Positions 16,793-26,261 of a DNA stretch of 64,000 nucleotides are shown here, in pieces. Position numbers and translations under genes: made by a program. Every line of letters begins with the position of its first letter. The first letter of the stretch is position 1. The notes beneath the pieces were generated by a model. The model did no database searches. It saw only the letters and a list, made by a program, of their open reading frames with translations, and was not told the DNA's origin. Location of the stretch: contig CAVTTR010000007.1 of assembly GCA_963737745.1 (NCBI GenBank), positions 558,001-622,000 of the forward strand, written 5' to 3'. The stretch comes from Bog-473 sp963737745 (GTDB lineage Bacteria; Actinomycetota; Acidimicrobiia; Acidimicrobiales; RAAP-2).

Positions 16793-17776
16793 GTGTCAGG
16801 ACGACGGGAGGCCTTGCCGACTATGGTCCGTCCGGTGTCCATGGGCCCAGCGACACGCGGCCTCCCCATAGAGATCTCGGGTTTGTCGAAGCATTTCGGT
16901 TCGGTTTTGGCGGTCGACAACCTCGACTTCACGGTCGAGCCGGGGCGGGTCACGGGATTCCTCGGACCGAACGGGTCCGGGAAAACCACGACGTTGCGCA
17001 TGCTGCTCGGCCTGGTTACGCCGAGCGCGGGACGTGCCACCGTGGGTGGACAGCTCTACCGAGAACTGCCGAACCCGTCGGCGACAGTCGGCGCGGTGTT
17101 GGAAGCAACGAGTTTTCACCCGGCGCGTCGAGCTCGCACGCACCTACGCATGGTTGCCCGCGCCGGTGGTCACGACGAAGCCCGCGCCGATGTCGTGCTT
17201 GACCTGGTTGGCTTGACCGCCGACGCCAAACGCAAGATCGGCGGGTTTTCGATGGGCATGCGACAGCGCCTGGAGCTGGCCGGTGCGCTCGTTGGTGATC
17301 CCGATGTGCTCATCCTCGACGAACCCTCCAACGGACTCGATCCCCAAGGGATCGCCTGGCTGCGCGACCTGATGCGATACCTGGCCGGTGAAGGCCGCAC
17401 CATTTTGGTTTCGTCGCACCTCTTGGCCGAGATGGCCCAGACCATCGACAACGCGGTCATCGTGTCGCACGGCAAGCTCCGGGCTCAAGGAACGCTGGAG
17501 TCGATCACTTCTGGCATTGCCGAGGCATCGATGCACGCCCGAACGCCTGAGGCGGATCGGCTGTGCGCGGTGCTGACAGAGGCGAACGTGCGATTCAGAC
17601 GACTCTCGCAGGACTTGGTCGCCGTCGACGGCATGACACCCGAGCAACTCGGGCCATTGCTGGCCACAAACCAGATTGTCCTTTACGAACTGACCAACCA
17701 AGGAGCCGATCTCGAGGCGATTTTCCTTTCCTTGACATCTGGCCTCGGCTTCGGCGACATGGTGCCGCCCGCATGA
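16793..17776 (+). CDS. ABC transporter ATP-binding protein
   Basis: The 327-residue ATPase has Walker A GPNGSGKTT, Q/signature region GGFSMGMRQRLELAG, Walker B VLILDEPSNGLDP and the switch His in LVSSHLL. The C-terminal 100 residues are the regulatory tail of the bacitracin/daunorubicin-type exporter group. GTG 16793 has AGGAG four bases upstream; ATG 16823 is the alternative. The stop overlaps the permease start by ATGA. It powers export or membrane remodelling of an unknown substrate. Confidence 0.9.
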   Translation: MSGRREALPTMVRPVSMGPATRGLPIEISGLSKHFGSVLAVDNLDFTVEPGRVTGFLGPNGSGKTTTLRMLLGLVTPSAGRATVGGQLYRELPNPSATVGAVLEATSFHPARRARTHLRMVARAGGHDEARADVVLDLVGLTADAKRKIGGFSMGMRQRLELAGALVGDPDVLILDEPSNGLDPQGIAWLRDLMRYLAGEGRTILVSSHLLAEMAQTIDNAVIVSHGKLRAQGTLESITSGIAEASMHARTPEADRLCAVLTEANVRFRRLSQDLVAVDGMTPEQLGPLLATNQIVLYELTNQGADLEAIFLSLTSGLGFGDMVPPA

Positions 17777-18573
17777 TCAACGCGGTTCGGTCCGAGCTTC
17801 TCAAAATGCGCAGCATGCCGGGAGTCTGGGTGTGCTTCGGATTGACGTTCCCTCTAACCGCGCTCCTCATATGGGCCGTCTTTGCAGTGGCTGGGGGCAG
17901 CCCCGGCCACACCTATCTCTTCGTGCACACCCTGAACCAAAAGCGAGTGCTTCTCGGAGCCGGTTACACGGGCATCACGTTCTTGGCCCCCGTTCTCGGC
18001 GTCATCTGCATCACCAGCGAGTACCGGCACAAGACCATGACATCGACCCTCGTCCTCACCCCTCGGCGAACCCGGGTGCTCGATGCGAAGGTCATCGTCA
18101 CCGCCTGGTGGTGCTCTCTCATGGCCATCCTGTCTCTCGTGACCGTGGCGGCCATCGGACTGCCATGGAACGCCGCTCTCGGTGGCGTGACGTCGCAAGT
18201 CACCGACCAACTCGGCGCCGTCGTGCCCGGGCTCATTGCCGCCACCATTCTCCTCGGTCTCTTCGGACTGGGCTTCGGCACGCTCGTGAAGAATCAAGTC
18301 GCTGGCATTCTGATCACCATCGGCGGGACATTTATCCTCGAGCCACTTCTCGTGGGCCTGGCCCGAGGGATTTTCCAGTACGACCTGAACTGGCTCCCTT
18401 CCGCCGCCGCCGAGGCCTTGGCCGGTGCCCTGGCACGGGGTGGTATCGGTGGCAATCACGATGCGACAACGCACCTTTTGACGTGGTGGCAAGGCGGTCT
18501 CGCCATGCTCGGGTGGGGATTGATCCCGCTTCTTTTGGGTTACTTCACCACGGTCCGCCGCGACGTCACGTAG
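17773..18573 (+). CDS. ABC-2 type transporter permease
   Basis: The product is 266 residues from ATG 17773, overlapping the ATPase gene by four bases. Six hydrophobic segments are visible, with ITSEYRHKTMTSTLVLTPRR after the second, a typical coupling segment of ABC-2 permeases. It is the membrane half of the exporter formed with the preceding gene. The large loop ALARGGIGGNHDATTHLL before the last helix may be extracellular. The substrate is unknown; closeness to the mycofactocin locus is noted but is not evidence of a shared role. Confidence 0.85.
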   Translation: MINAVRSELLKMRSMPGVWVCFGLTFPLTALLIWAVFAVAGGSPGHTYLFVHTLNQKRVLLGAGYTGITFLAPVLGVICITSEYRHKTMTSTLVLTPRRTRVLDAKVIVTAWWCSLMAILSLVTVAAIGLPWNAALGGVTSQVTDQLGAVVPGLIAATILLGLFGLGFGTLVKNQVAGILITIGGTFILEPLLVGLARGIFQYDLNWLPSAAAEALAGALARGGIGGNHDATTHLLTWWQGGLAMLGWGLIPLLLGYFTTVRRDVT

Positions 18574-18739
18574 AACTCGGTCGACGAGCGACACGACCGG
18601 TAGCGGGAGTACCGTCGGGTACGGTTGAGCACAGAGACGAATTCTTCTCCAGCGGACACGGGTTCGGCGCCAGAGACGGCTTGCGACCGAGGTAGCCACA
18701 CATGGGATTGCGAGCGCACATGTCAACGCCGACCTCCTC

Positions 18740-19414
18740 GTGATCGCGCGTCTGCTCGATCCTCTCCTCAACCTTCACGGGTGGGAGGCCTACAGCCTCG
18801 TCGGCGCGCTCGTTTTCGCCGAAGCTTCAATCCTGATCGGCTTTTTCTTCCCTGGGGAGACGGCCGTGATTCTCGGTGGTGTCGCCGCGTCTCGCGGCCA
18901 CATCAATGTGGTCATCCTGATCGTGGTCGTCGTCGGGTGTGGCATTGCCGGCGACTCGGTCGGCTACCTCGTCGGCGAAAGGTGGGGACGCCGCCTCCTG
19001 CAAACCCGATTATTACGCAAACGTCGAAGGCTCCTCGATGCGGTGTTCGAACAATTGAACCGGCGTGGCGCGATCGCCGTCTTCGTTTCTCGCTTCACCG
19101 CATTTCTCCGGGCGGCAGTTCCGGGACTGGCGGGAATATCGTCGATGCCCTATCGAATTTTCCTCCCGGCGAATGCAGCCGGCGGCGTCGTGTGGGGCAC
19201 CGGTTTCTGTCTCCTCGGCTACCTCCTGGGCCATGCCTATACGAAGCTGGAGCATGCATCGGGCATCGCCTCAGACATCCTTCTCGGTCTCGTCGCCGCT
19301 GTCATCATCGTCCTCTCTTTGCGACGGCGGCGCCGGGAGAAGGCTGAACGAAGTGGCGGAGTCGAAGCCCCGCCGACGAGCGACGTGTGGCCAGACGATT
19401 CGGACTCCCCGTGA
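18740..19414 (+). CDS. DedA/SNARE-associated family membrane protein
   Basis: The 224-residue membrane protein has the DedA pattern: an early EASILIGFFFPGE motif (about 28-40), a GD-containing segment GCGIAGDSVGYLVGERWG, and a conserved central region FVSRFTAFLRAAVPGLAG. DedA proteins are thought to flip or transport undecaprenyl phosphate and other lipids. GTG 18740 is the only usable start in frame. It stands alone on the plus strand, with 166 gene-free bases before it. Confidence 0.88.
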   Translation: MIARLLDPLLNLHGWEAYSLVGALVFAEASILIGFFFPGETAVILGGVAASRGHINVVILIVVVVGCGIAGDSVGYLVGERWGRRLLQTRLLRKRRRLLDAVFEQLNRRGAIAVFVSRFTAFLRAAVPGLAGISSMPYRIFLPANAAGGVVWGTGFCLLGYLLGHAYTKLEHASGIASDILLGLVAAVIIVLSLRRRRREKAERSGGVEAPPTSDVWPDDSDSP

Positions 19415-19444
19415 GTTGCGAGCTCGTCTCAGAGGTCTGCGGCC

Positions 19445-19473
19445 GTTTCACAATCACGAGGCTGTTTCACAAT
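19445..19473. repeat. Direct repeat GTTTCACAAT spaced 19 bases
   Basis: GTTTCACAATCACGA starts at 19445 and GTTTCACAATAACGA at 19464, one mismatch in 15 bases and a 19-base period. It lies in the 155-base gap between the convergent DedA and GH1 genes. Just beyond (about 19550-19575) there is a run of ACCGA/ACCGG pentamers. No function is assigned. Confidence 0.6.
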
Positions 19474-19569
19474 AACGATGCGGTGCGGTCGGTTGTTGCC
19501 GCGAGAAGTATCGGAACGGCGCGGCGCAGTGCGAGTGCGGGGGGACCGAACCGAACCGGACCGGACCTC

Positions 19570-21099
19570 TCAGTCTCCCTCCAGCACCGACCGGTCGCCC
19601 CTCTTGATGCCATCGACGATGTGGGCAAAGGAACCAGCGGCGTCGTGGCCCGCAGCATCCGTATCGAGCCATCGCACCGCCCCCGAGTCCTCGTCACGCT
19701 CCAAGCCGAAGACTCCGAACCGCGGCTCGTAGCTGCCCCACTCGTAATTGTCGACCAAGGACCAGTGCAGGTACGCCGTGACAGGGACGTCCTCCTCAAC
19801 CGCGGCAACGAGCGCCGAAAAGTGCTCTCTCAAGTAGCGAGGGCGATCCCACCCGTCGCCACGAGGAATGGGGTTACCCTCCACCATCCTCGTTGCCATG
19901 CCGTTCTCGACGACCCATAGCGGCAAACCAGGATGCAACGCCGCCTCAGTCCGGCACCAGGTCCTCATTCCTTCCGCATCGGGCGGTGTATCCCAGATCG
20001 GGCGAAGCGGGGACCATTCCCGTCCGCCGGCGGGGGTTCGCCGACCAGGCCGCTGCAACGCTCCGGCGGCCACGGGGTCGTACCAATCAAACCCGATGGC
20101 GCCGAGAGTGCAGGCCTGGGGCGAAGCCGCAATGACGTCGAGGGCGCGCCGGGGAGCGGGGCAACGGCTGGCCGATCGGAGCCGTGCCCACAGGTTCTTG
20201 CCCGCGGCTCCCCGGTTGGTCCCGTAGGGGCTGAGAGCGGCGAACAGACGTCGCAATGCGAGCTCACCGGCATGATGAGGCGGGAATGCCGCGTCGTGCA
20301 ACGCTCGTCGCTCGTCGATGTAGCCATCCACGTCGGACGCCGGGATGCCCGCCGAACGCAGCAGCAGCAAGTCGACCAGGAGGCGGTCGTGCTCATAAAT
20401 CGACGATGAGCTCGTGTTGCAGGTGACATGAGCGTCACGTTGCGCGGCGACAATGGCGTCCGACGCGAGCACGTGTGCGGTGAGAAGATTGTCCAGGACG
20501 CAGAATGCATCAGCGAAGGCGGCGTGGCGGCCGGGCGGGTGCGTACCTTCGATCCATCCCATCAGCATCACGATGTTCGGCTCGTTGATAGTGACCCAGC
20601 GACGGCAATACGGCGCCAAGGCGGGGAGCACGCGGGCCACGTGACGGGCAAAGCGATCCGGCGATCCGGGCCGCAACCAAAACTCGTCCCCCAAGAAGGC
20701 GGGGTGAGTGAAGTGATGCAAGGTGATCATGGGCTCGAGTCGGCGCGCCACACACATCTCGAGGATCTCGACGTAGCGATCCAGGGCGGCGTCGTCGAAG
20801 CGACCCGCCTCCGGCTCTAGCCGCGCCCATTCGACCGAGAGGCGAAACGTGTCGCAACCGAGGGCAGCCGCTCGGTCGAGCATCTCTACGGGATGGGCCC
20901 AGAAATCGCAGGCCACTCCCGAGCGCTGCACCCGGTCCGACTGCTCCCAGCTGTACCAATTGTTGGCCGGCTCACCGCTGCCGTTGTAACCACCTTCGAT
21001 CTGGTAGCCCGCAGTTGCCACGCCGATGGCGAAACCCTCGCCCAAGAGAGATCCTTGAGCCGTGGACGGGTCAGCTGGCGCTGGAGGAAGGGATGGCAC
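19570..21099 (-). CDS. Glycoside hydrolase family 1 beta-glucosidase
   Basis: The product is 509 residues. The GH1 TIM barrel is complete in its catalytic parts: acid/base Glu in TINEPN (E173) and nucleophile Glu in VVENG (E398), plus the N-terminal GVATAGYQIEGG and the late YLHWSLVDNYEW motif. No signal peptide is visible, so it is probably cytoplasmic and hydrolyses beta-linked glucosides taken up or made in the cell. It is flanked by unrelated genes and is its own transcription unit. Confidence 0.92.
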   Translation of the reverse strand: MPSLPPAPADPSTAQGSLLGEGFAIGVATAGYQIEGGYNGSGEPANNWYSWEQSDRVQRSGVACDFWAHPVEMLDRAAALGCDTFRLSVEWARLEPEAGRFDDAALDRYVEILEMCVARRLEPMITLHHFTHPAFLGDEFWLRPGSPDRFARHVARVLPALAPYCRRWVTINEPNIVMLMGWIEGTHPPGRHAAFADAFCVLDNLLTAHVLASDAIVAAQRDAHVTCNTSSSSIYEHDRLLVDLLLLRSAGIPASDVDGYIDERRALHDAAFPPHHAGELALRRLFAALSPYGTNRGAAGKNLWARLRSASRCPAPRRALDVIAASPQACTLGAIGFDWYDPVAAGALQRPGRRTPAGGREWSPLRPIWDTPPDAEGMRTWCRTEAALHPGLPLWVVENGMATRMVEGNPIPRGDGWDRPRYLREHFSALVAAVEEDVPVTAYLHWSLVDNYEWGSYEPRFGVFGLERDEDSGAVRWLDTDAAGHDAAGSFAHIVDGIKRGDRSVLEGD

Positions 21100-21293
21100 G
21101 GCAGACAGCTTGGCAGGTGATCCCCTCCAGCCGAGGTGGCATCGACAATCTCTGCCGGTCGTTCGAGTCCGTCCGTCGGGGTTGGCAATCCCATCGCAGA
21201 ACGAGGAGAATCACCCCCTTCGTCGGCCCCGTCGCCGAAGATCAGCGAGGATTACCGAAAAGCACCGAAGATCCCCCGGGAAGGGAGTCATGC

Positions 21294-22067
21294 ATGGCAG
21301 ACGAAGTAGTGCGAGAGCGTCGAGGACACGTCGAGATCGTCACCATCAACCGGCCTGAGGCGCGCAATGCGATCAATGGCGCGGTAAGCCGAGCTATTTC
21401 GTCGACCATGGACGAGCTGGCCGATGATGCCGACTGCTGGGTGGTCATCCTGACGGGGAGTGGCGACAAGGCGTTCTCTGCCGGCATGGACCTCAAGGCC
21501 TTCGCCAGCGGAGAAGGGCCCGAGATCATGGGGGCACGTGGGGGATTCGGCGGTCTGACCGAACGTGACTTCGCCAAGCCCATGATCGCCGCCGCGAACG
21601 GCTCCGCCTTCGCCGGGGGTCTCGAGATGATGCTTTCCTGCGACCTCGTGGTGGCGGCCGATCACGCCATGTTCGGCATACCCGAGGTCAAGCGCGGCCT
21701 CATCGCCGGCGCTGGCGGCCTCCTCCGGCTGCCCAAGCGCCTTCCGCTCGCGGTGGCCTACGAGTTGGCCATGACGGGCGACCCCATCGATGCCGCCCGC
21801 GCCTACACGCTGGGACTGGTCAACCTCGTCGTCCCGGCCGCCTCGGTGCTCACAGAGGCTCTCGCCCTGGCCGAGCGGATCGCCGCTAACGCGCCCATGG
21901 CCGTCCGGTACTCCAAGAGCGTCATCAAGCAGGCGGGTGAGGTGTCCGAGGCGGAAGGCTGGAAGATCAACCAGAGCGCCGTGGATGTCGTGTTCAGTTC
22001 GGCTGACGCGATGGAAGGCCCTGTCGCCTTTGCCGAAAAGCGAGAGCCGCGCTGGCAGGGTAAGTAG
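21294..22067 (+). CDS. Enoyl-CoA hydratase/isomerase family protein
   Basis: The 257-residue crotonase-fold protein starts at ATG 21294 behind GGGAAGGGAG. It has the oxyanion segment FSAGMDLK, the acidic residue in GGLEMMLSCD and the second one in FGIPEVK, so both catalytic Glu positions of hydratases are filled. It would hydrate or isomerise an enoyl-CoA in a beta-oxidation route. It is followed 20 bases later by a small membrane protein gene. Confidence 0.88.
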   Translation: MADEVVRERRGHVEIVTINRPEARNAINGAVSRAISSTMDELADDADCWVVILTGSGDKAFSAGMDLKAFASGEGPEIMGARGGFGGLTERDFAKPMIAAANGSAFAGGLEMMLSCDLVVAADHAMFGIPEVKRGLIAGAGGLLRLPKRLPLAVAYELAMTGDPIDAARAYTLGLVNLVVPAASVLTEALALAERIAANAPMAVRYSKSVIKQAGEVSEAEGWKINQSAVDVVFSSADAMEGPVAFAEKREPRWQGK

Positions 22068-22087
22068 ACGGGTCGGGGCTGACTCGC

Positions 22088-22492
22088 GTGCTCGCATCCG
22101 GCCTCGACGCGCTGCGCCTCACGCTTCACGTCTTGTCCGCTTCGATCTGGGTCGGAGGGCAGATCGTCCTGGCCGGCCTCGTCGGTCCGTCCCGAGCCTT
22201 GGGCGCCGAGGCACCCAGGGCACTGGCCCGAGCCTTTGCTCGGCTGGCGTGGCCCGCCTATGCGGTGCTTGTCGTCACCGGTTTCTGGAATTTCTCAACC
22301 TTTCACTGGGCGGCCCAGAGCTCGGCCTGGAAGACGGTGTTGATCGTCAAGATCGTTGTTGTTGCCGCGGCCGGTGTGGGGGCGCTGCTGCATGGACGGG
22401 CCACCTCTCGCCGGGCAATCGCCGTGTGGGGATCGGTGGGGGGCCTGGCCAGCGTGGCGGCCCTGGTGCTCGGGGTTCTTCTCGCAGGATAA
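22088..22492 (+). CDS. Small four-helix membrane protein (CopD-like)
   Basis: The 134-residue protein has four predicted membrane helices. The first carries LHVLSASIWVGGQIVLAGLV, a pattern seen in CopD-domain proteins and related families where the His may bind a metal or heme. The last helix ends at the C-terminus. It is 20 bases behind the enoyl-CoA hydratase gene and likely co-transcribed. The function is not established. The following 160 bases (22493-22652) hold no gene. Confidence 0.7.
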   Translation: MLASGLDALRLTLHVLSASIWVGGQIVLAGLVGPSRALGAEAPRALARAFARLAWPAYAVLVVTGFWNFSTFHWAAQSSAWKTVLIVKIVVVAAAGVGALLHGRATSRRAIAVWGSVGGLASVAALVLGVLLAG

Positions 22493-22652
22493 TCAACCGG
22501 CTCCATCACAGGGGGCGTCCGACGTGGCCAGTTGCGCCAAGCGCCCCTAGGCGCCGGAGAACCGCACACCGCCGTGCGGCAAGCATCCCCTTGGATTGGG
22601 TCTAACCTGAAGCGCGGTCCACCGCCACGTGGGCGAGGTGAAGGAGGTCCAC

Positions 22653-22928
22653 ATGTTGGCAGAGATTTTTGGCGTCGATGGAATCATCGTCTTGATCGTC
22701 GTCGTCGTGCTCCTCTTCGGCGGTGCCGCCATCCCCAAGTTGGCTCGCAATCTGGGCTCAGCCAAGAACGAGTTCGAAAAGGGGTTGAACGACGGCAAGA
22801 AGGCCTCGCAGGATGCACACCTCGCCGCCAGCAATGGGACGTCCGAAGCAGCGGCAGCACCGGCGCCCGCTCCCGCCCCCGCTCCCGCTCCCGCTCCCGC
22901 CACCGACGACCCGACCTCGCGGAGCTAA
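22653..22928 (+). CDS. tatA: Twin-arginine translocase subunit TatA/E
   Basis: The 91-residue protein from ATG 22653 has a strong AAGGAGG ribosome site. One N-terminal membrane helix (IVLIVVVVLLFGG) is followed by the amphipathic helix (PKLARNLGSAKNEFEKG) that defines TatA. The tail is disordered, with a Pro-Ala alternation. It forms the pore-like element for folded Tat substrates, one of which may be the Rieske protein QcrA encoded about 7 kb away. tatC is not in the window. Confidence 0.9.
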   Translation: MLAEIFGVDGIIVLIVVVVLLFGGAAIPKLARNLGSAKNEFEKGLNDGKKASQDAHLAASNGTSEAAAAPAPAPAPAPAPAPATDDPTSRS

Positions 22929-23052
22929 TGCGGGCGGCGTAGGAATGCGGGTGGCGCAAAAACCAGGAGCTAGGCGCGCCTGAATCGATCCTCACGTAAC
23001 CCGTTGTGCTGCTACTTCGTCTTTTTCTGTCGGGTTCGATAGTGTCAGCGCC

Positions 23053-24001
23053 GTGGACTCGTCACTGACCAGCCCTTCGGCGAACGCACCCAACGCAACG
23101 CCCGAAATTCCCGGCCCGCGCCGGCGCTCCAGGGTCCTGGCGGCGCTCGCCACGCTGGGCGGGGCGCTCCTCCTAGCGGGTTGCAAACTTCCGAGCTTCG
23201 GCGAATTCCCCGGCTCGACCACGCAAGGGCGCACCGAGTTTCACCTGTGGCAGCTCTTCTTCATCGCGGGCCTGGTGGTCGGTGGTTTCGTGCTCCTCCT
23301 CATCCTCTGGGCCATCTTCAAGTACCGCCGCAGATCAGACGACATGCCCAAGCAGACCCAGTACCACACGCACGGTGGAAATCATCTATACGGTGGTGCC
23401 AATTCTGATCGTTATCGGGCTTTTCGTCTTCACCGTGCTGGCAGAGAACAACGTGGACGCCGAGCCAGCGCATCCCGGCGCCACCATCACCGTCAATGCG
23501 TTCCAGTGGGGCTGGGAGTTCGAGTATCCCGGCGGTCCGGGCTCGGGCTGCGCCAACCCCTCATCACCCAAGGCAAATCAGGCCGACTGCGTCAAGGTCA
23601 TCGGACAGACCACGCAGGATCCGACCATGGTGATCCCCACCGGCACCAACGTGGAGATCCATCTCAACTCGCTCGACGTCCTCCACGGGTTCTATGTCCC
23701 CGAGTTCAACTTCAGCCGTTACGCCAGCCCCGGATACACCACAAGCTTTGACTTCAACGCACTGCATACGGGGGACTTCCGGGGCCAGTGCACCCAACTC
23801 TGTGGTTTGTATCACTCCCTCATGTTCTTCAATGTGAAGGCGGTGACGCAGTCGCAATACGCATCGTGGCTGCAGGCGCAACAAGCCGCTGTCCAAGCCA
23901 ACCCCTCGTCGGTGCCCAAGCTCCCCTCTGGGGTAGGAAGCGGCGCCGCGAACACCAGCTCACCCAGCAACAACCTCGGAGGTGACCTCTACGGTGACTG
24001 A
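23053..24001 (+). pseudogene. ctaC: Cytochrome c oxidase subunit II, with one frame change
   Basis: Read across one frame change this is a complete subunit II of about 315 residues. It has a signal/lipobox (LLLAGCK), two membrane helices (LFFIAGLVVGGFVLLLILW and VVPILIVIGLFVFTVL) and a cupredoxin domain with the CuA motif CTQLCGLYHSLM. The first frame fits to MPKQTQYHT (about 23370) and the rest continues from VEIIYTVVP one frame over. The span is 3n+1, so one extra base near 23366-23380 is enough. CuA receives electrons from the QcrC cytochrome. Loss of this gene would disable the oxidase, so a sequencing error is the simplest explanation. ctaD overlaps the end. Confidence 0.85.
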
Positions 24002-25820
24002 CGTCGCTGACGTTCTCGCCCCACCGCTGCCCGATACGGTCGTGGAGGACACTCCGGGCCTCCACCTGCCTGAAGCAGGGGGGCACGGTCCCGGCGACGG
24101 CCACGTCGCCGGGCACGGGCACGAGGACCACGGCCCGACTGGGATCCTCAAGTGGTTGACGTCCACGGACCACAAGGTGATCGGCCTGAGCTACATGATC
24201 ACGTCATTGGTCATGTTCTATTTCGCCGGGATCATGGCCCTCTTCATCCGCCTCCAACTGACCTCCCCGCACTCCTCACTTCTCACGTTCGGGCAGTACA
24301 ACGAGCTGTTCACCATGCACGGCAGCTTGATGCTCTACCTGTTCGCCGGACCGTTCGCGTTCGGTGGCCTGGCCAACTACGTCGTGCCGCTGCAGATCGG
24401 CGCCCCAGACATGGCCTTCCCGCGCCTCAATGCCCTCAGCTACTGGCTGTACCTCACGGGATCGATCACCATGATGCTGGGCTTCTTGGTGGCTGGGGGA
24501 GCCGCCAGCTTCGGGTGGGTTGCCTATGCCCCCTTGTCCAACTCCCTCGCCTCGCCGGGTGTCGGCGGCGACGTGTGGATCATGGCGCTCGTCCTCACGG
24601 GATTCTCGGCCATCTTCACCGGGGTCAATCTGGTCGGCACCATCTTCTACCTACGTGCCCCGGGCATGACCATGTTCCGCATGCCCATCTTCACCTGGAA
24701 CATGCTGGTCACCGGCATCCTCATCCTCATCGCGTTCCCGGTGCTCACCAGCGCATTGGTGATGCTGTTCTGCGACCGGCACTTCGGGACGCACATCTAC
24801 ACCGCGGTTGGCTGCCATACCGTTTCGGGTGCGGTCCTTCACACGTGCGGATCGCCCTTGCTCTGGCAGAACCTCTTTTGGTTCTTCGGCCATCCCGAGG
24901 TCTACATCCTCGCCCTGCCTTTCTTCGGCATCGTCACCGAAGTGCTCCCCGTCTTCTCGCGCAAGCCGGTGTTCGGGTACAAGGGCATGGTCTTCGCCAC
25001 CATGGCGATCGCCGCCCTGTCCACGGGCGTGTGGGCCCACCACATGTTCACCACCGGGGCCGTGCTCCTGCCGTTCTTCTCGTTCCTGAGCCTCCTGATC
25101 GCCGTCCCCACCGGAATCAAATTCTTCAACTGGATCGGCACGCTCTGGCATGGCCAGCTCAAATTCACTACCCCCATGCTCTTTTGTATTGGTTTCCTCC
25201 TCGCCTTCTTGATGGGTGGCGTGACCGGGATCATGCTGGCCTCTCCGCCCATCGACTTCGCCACCCATGACACCTACTTCGTGGTGGCTCACTTCCACCA
25301 AGTCCTCTTCGGGACAGCGGTCTTCGCCGGTTTTGCCGGCCTGTACTACTGGTATCCGAAGATGTTCGGGCGAATGTTGAACGACACGCTGGGCAAGGTG
25401 CATTTCTGGCTCATGTTCATCGGGTTCTGGGTGACGTTCATGCCCCAGTACGTCGTCGGCCTCCTGGGTATGCCTCGACGCGTGGCCAGCTATCCGTCCA
25501 ACCTGGGCTGGCAGAGCTACAACATCATGTCCACCATCGGGGCATTCATCATCGCCCTCTCCTTTGCCGTCCTGCTGTGGAACCTGTGGATCTCGTGGCG
25601 CAGACCCGTGCCGGCCGGGAACAATCCTTGGGACGCCCACACCCTGGAGTGGTTCACCACGTCACCCCCGCCGCACCACAACTACACCCACCTGCCACCG
25701 ATCCGTTCGGAGCGGCCGACGTGGGACTACAACCATCCTGACGCCGTGTCGGTGCCTCACGGGCAGGCCGCCGAACTCGCCGCCAGTACCCGCCACAAGC
25801 ACAAGGAGACCGTCGCGTGA
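23994..25820 (+). CDS. ctaD: Cytochrome c oxidase subunit I
   Basis: This is the catalytic heme-copper subunit, 608 residues from GTG 23994 (GGAGGT ten bases before); GTG 23982 overlaps that ribosome site and is less likely. It has twelve membrane helices. Ligand motifs are present: TMHGSLMLYLF (heme a), WFFGHPEVYI (CuB His and the crosslinked Tyr), HHMFTTG (CuB) and HDTYFVVAHFHQVLFG (both hemes). The N-terminus is His/Gly-rich (GGHGPGDGHVAGHGHEDHG). The loop before WFFGHPEVYI is about 13 residues longer than usual and carries two cysteines (GCHTVSGAVLHTCG). It overlaps ctaC by eight bases and ctaF by four. Confidence 0.95.
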   Translation: MTDVADVLAPPLPDTVVEDTPGLHLPEAGGHGPGDGHVAGHGHEDHGPTGILKWLTSTDHKVIGLSYMITSLVMFYFAGIMALFIRLQLTSPHSSLLTFGQYNELFTMHGSLMLYLFAGPFAFGGLANYVVPLQIGAPDMAFPRLNALSYWLYLTGSITMMLGFLVAGGAASFGWVAYAPLSNSLASPGVGGDVWIMALVLTGFSAIFTGVNLVGTIFYLRAPGMTMFRMPIFTWNMLVTGILILIAFPVLTSALVMLFCDRHFGTHIYTAVGCHTVSGAVLHTCGSPLLWQNLFWFFGHPEVYILALPFFGIVTEVLPVFSRKPVFGYKGMVFATMAIAALSTGVWAHHMFTTGAVLLPFFSFLSLLIAVPTGIKFFNWIGTLWHGQLKFTTPMLFCIGFLLAFLMGGVTGIMLASPPIDFATHDTYFVVAHFHQVLFGTAVFAGFAGLYYWYPKMFGRMLNDTLGKVHFWLMFIGFWVTFMPQYVVGLLGMPRRVASYPSNLGWQSYNIMSTIGAFIIALSFAVLLWNLWISWRRPVPAGNNPWDAHTLEWFTTSPPPHHNYTHLPPIRSERPTWDYNHPDAVSVPHGQAAELAASTRHKHKETVA

Positions 25821-26209
25821 GGGTCGAGGCCATCATCTTGTTGTTCCTCGGGCTCTTCTTCGGGCTGGTCGGACTGGTCTACTGGTTCTGGAGCTACGAA
25901 GACGCCGGCACCGCCATGCTGGTTGGGACATGCACGCTCGGTTTTCTTCCGGGGAGCTACTACTTCTACTGGCACCGGCGCATGGGCCAACGGGTGGAGG
26001 ACCGTGACGACGCGTCCATCGCCGAGGGTGCCGGCGAGATCAACTCGTTTCCGAGCACCTCCATCTGGCCCTTCGTGATGGGCATGGGCGCCTTCCTGAC
26101 CGTCATCTCGCTCGTCTTCGGGATCTGGCTGATCTTCCCCGGAATCTCGCTCATCGTCACCGCGCTCGTCGGCGTCACCGCCGAGAGCCGCCGTGGTGGG
26201 CACGTCTAA
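25817..26209 (+). CDS. ctaF: Actinobacterial cytochrome c oxidase subunit IV
   Basis: The 130-residue membrane protein has two N-terminal helices and two C-terminal helices around a soluble loop (RRMGQRVEDRDDASIAEGAGEINSFPS broken by the conserved short FP motif). It matches CtaF in size, topology and gene order, and starts at GTG 25817 overlapping the ctaD stop (GTGA). CtaF stabilises the aa3 oxidase in the bc1-aa3 supercomplex of actinobacteria. Confidence 0.88.
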   Translation: MRVEAIILLFLGLFFGLVGLVYWFWSYEDAGTAMLVGTCTLGFLPGSYYFYWHRRMGQRVEDRDDASIAEGAGEINSFPSTSIWPFVMGMGAFLTVISLVFGIWLIFPGISLIVTALVGVTAESRRGGHV

Positions 26210-26261
26210 GGAGCCTCGATCGTGCGCCCCGAACCTGGGGGCCGACCTTTAGCCTGAACGG

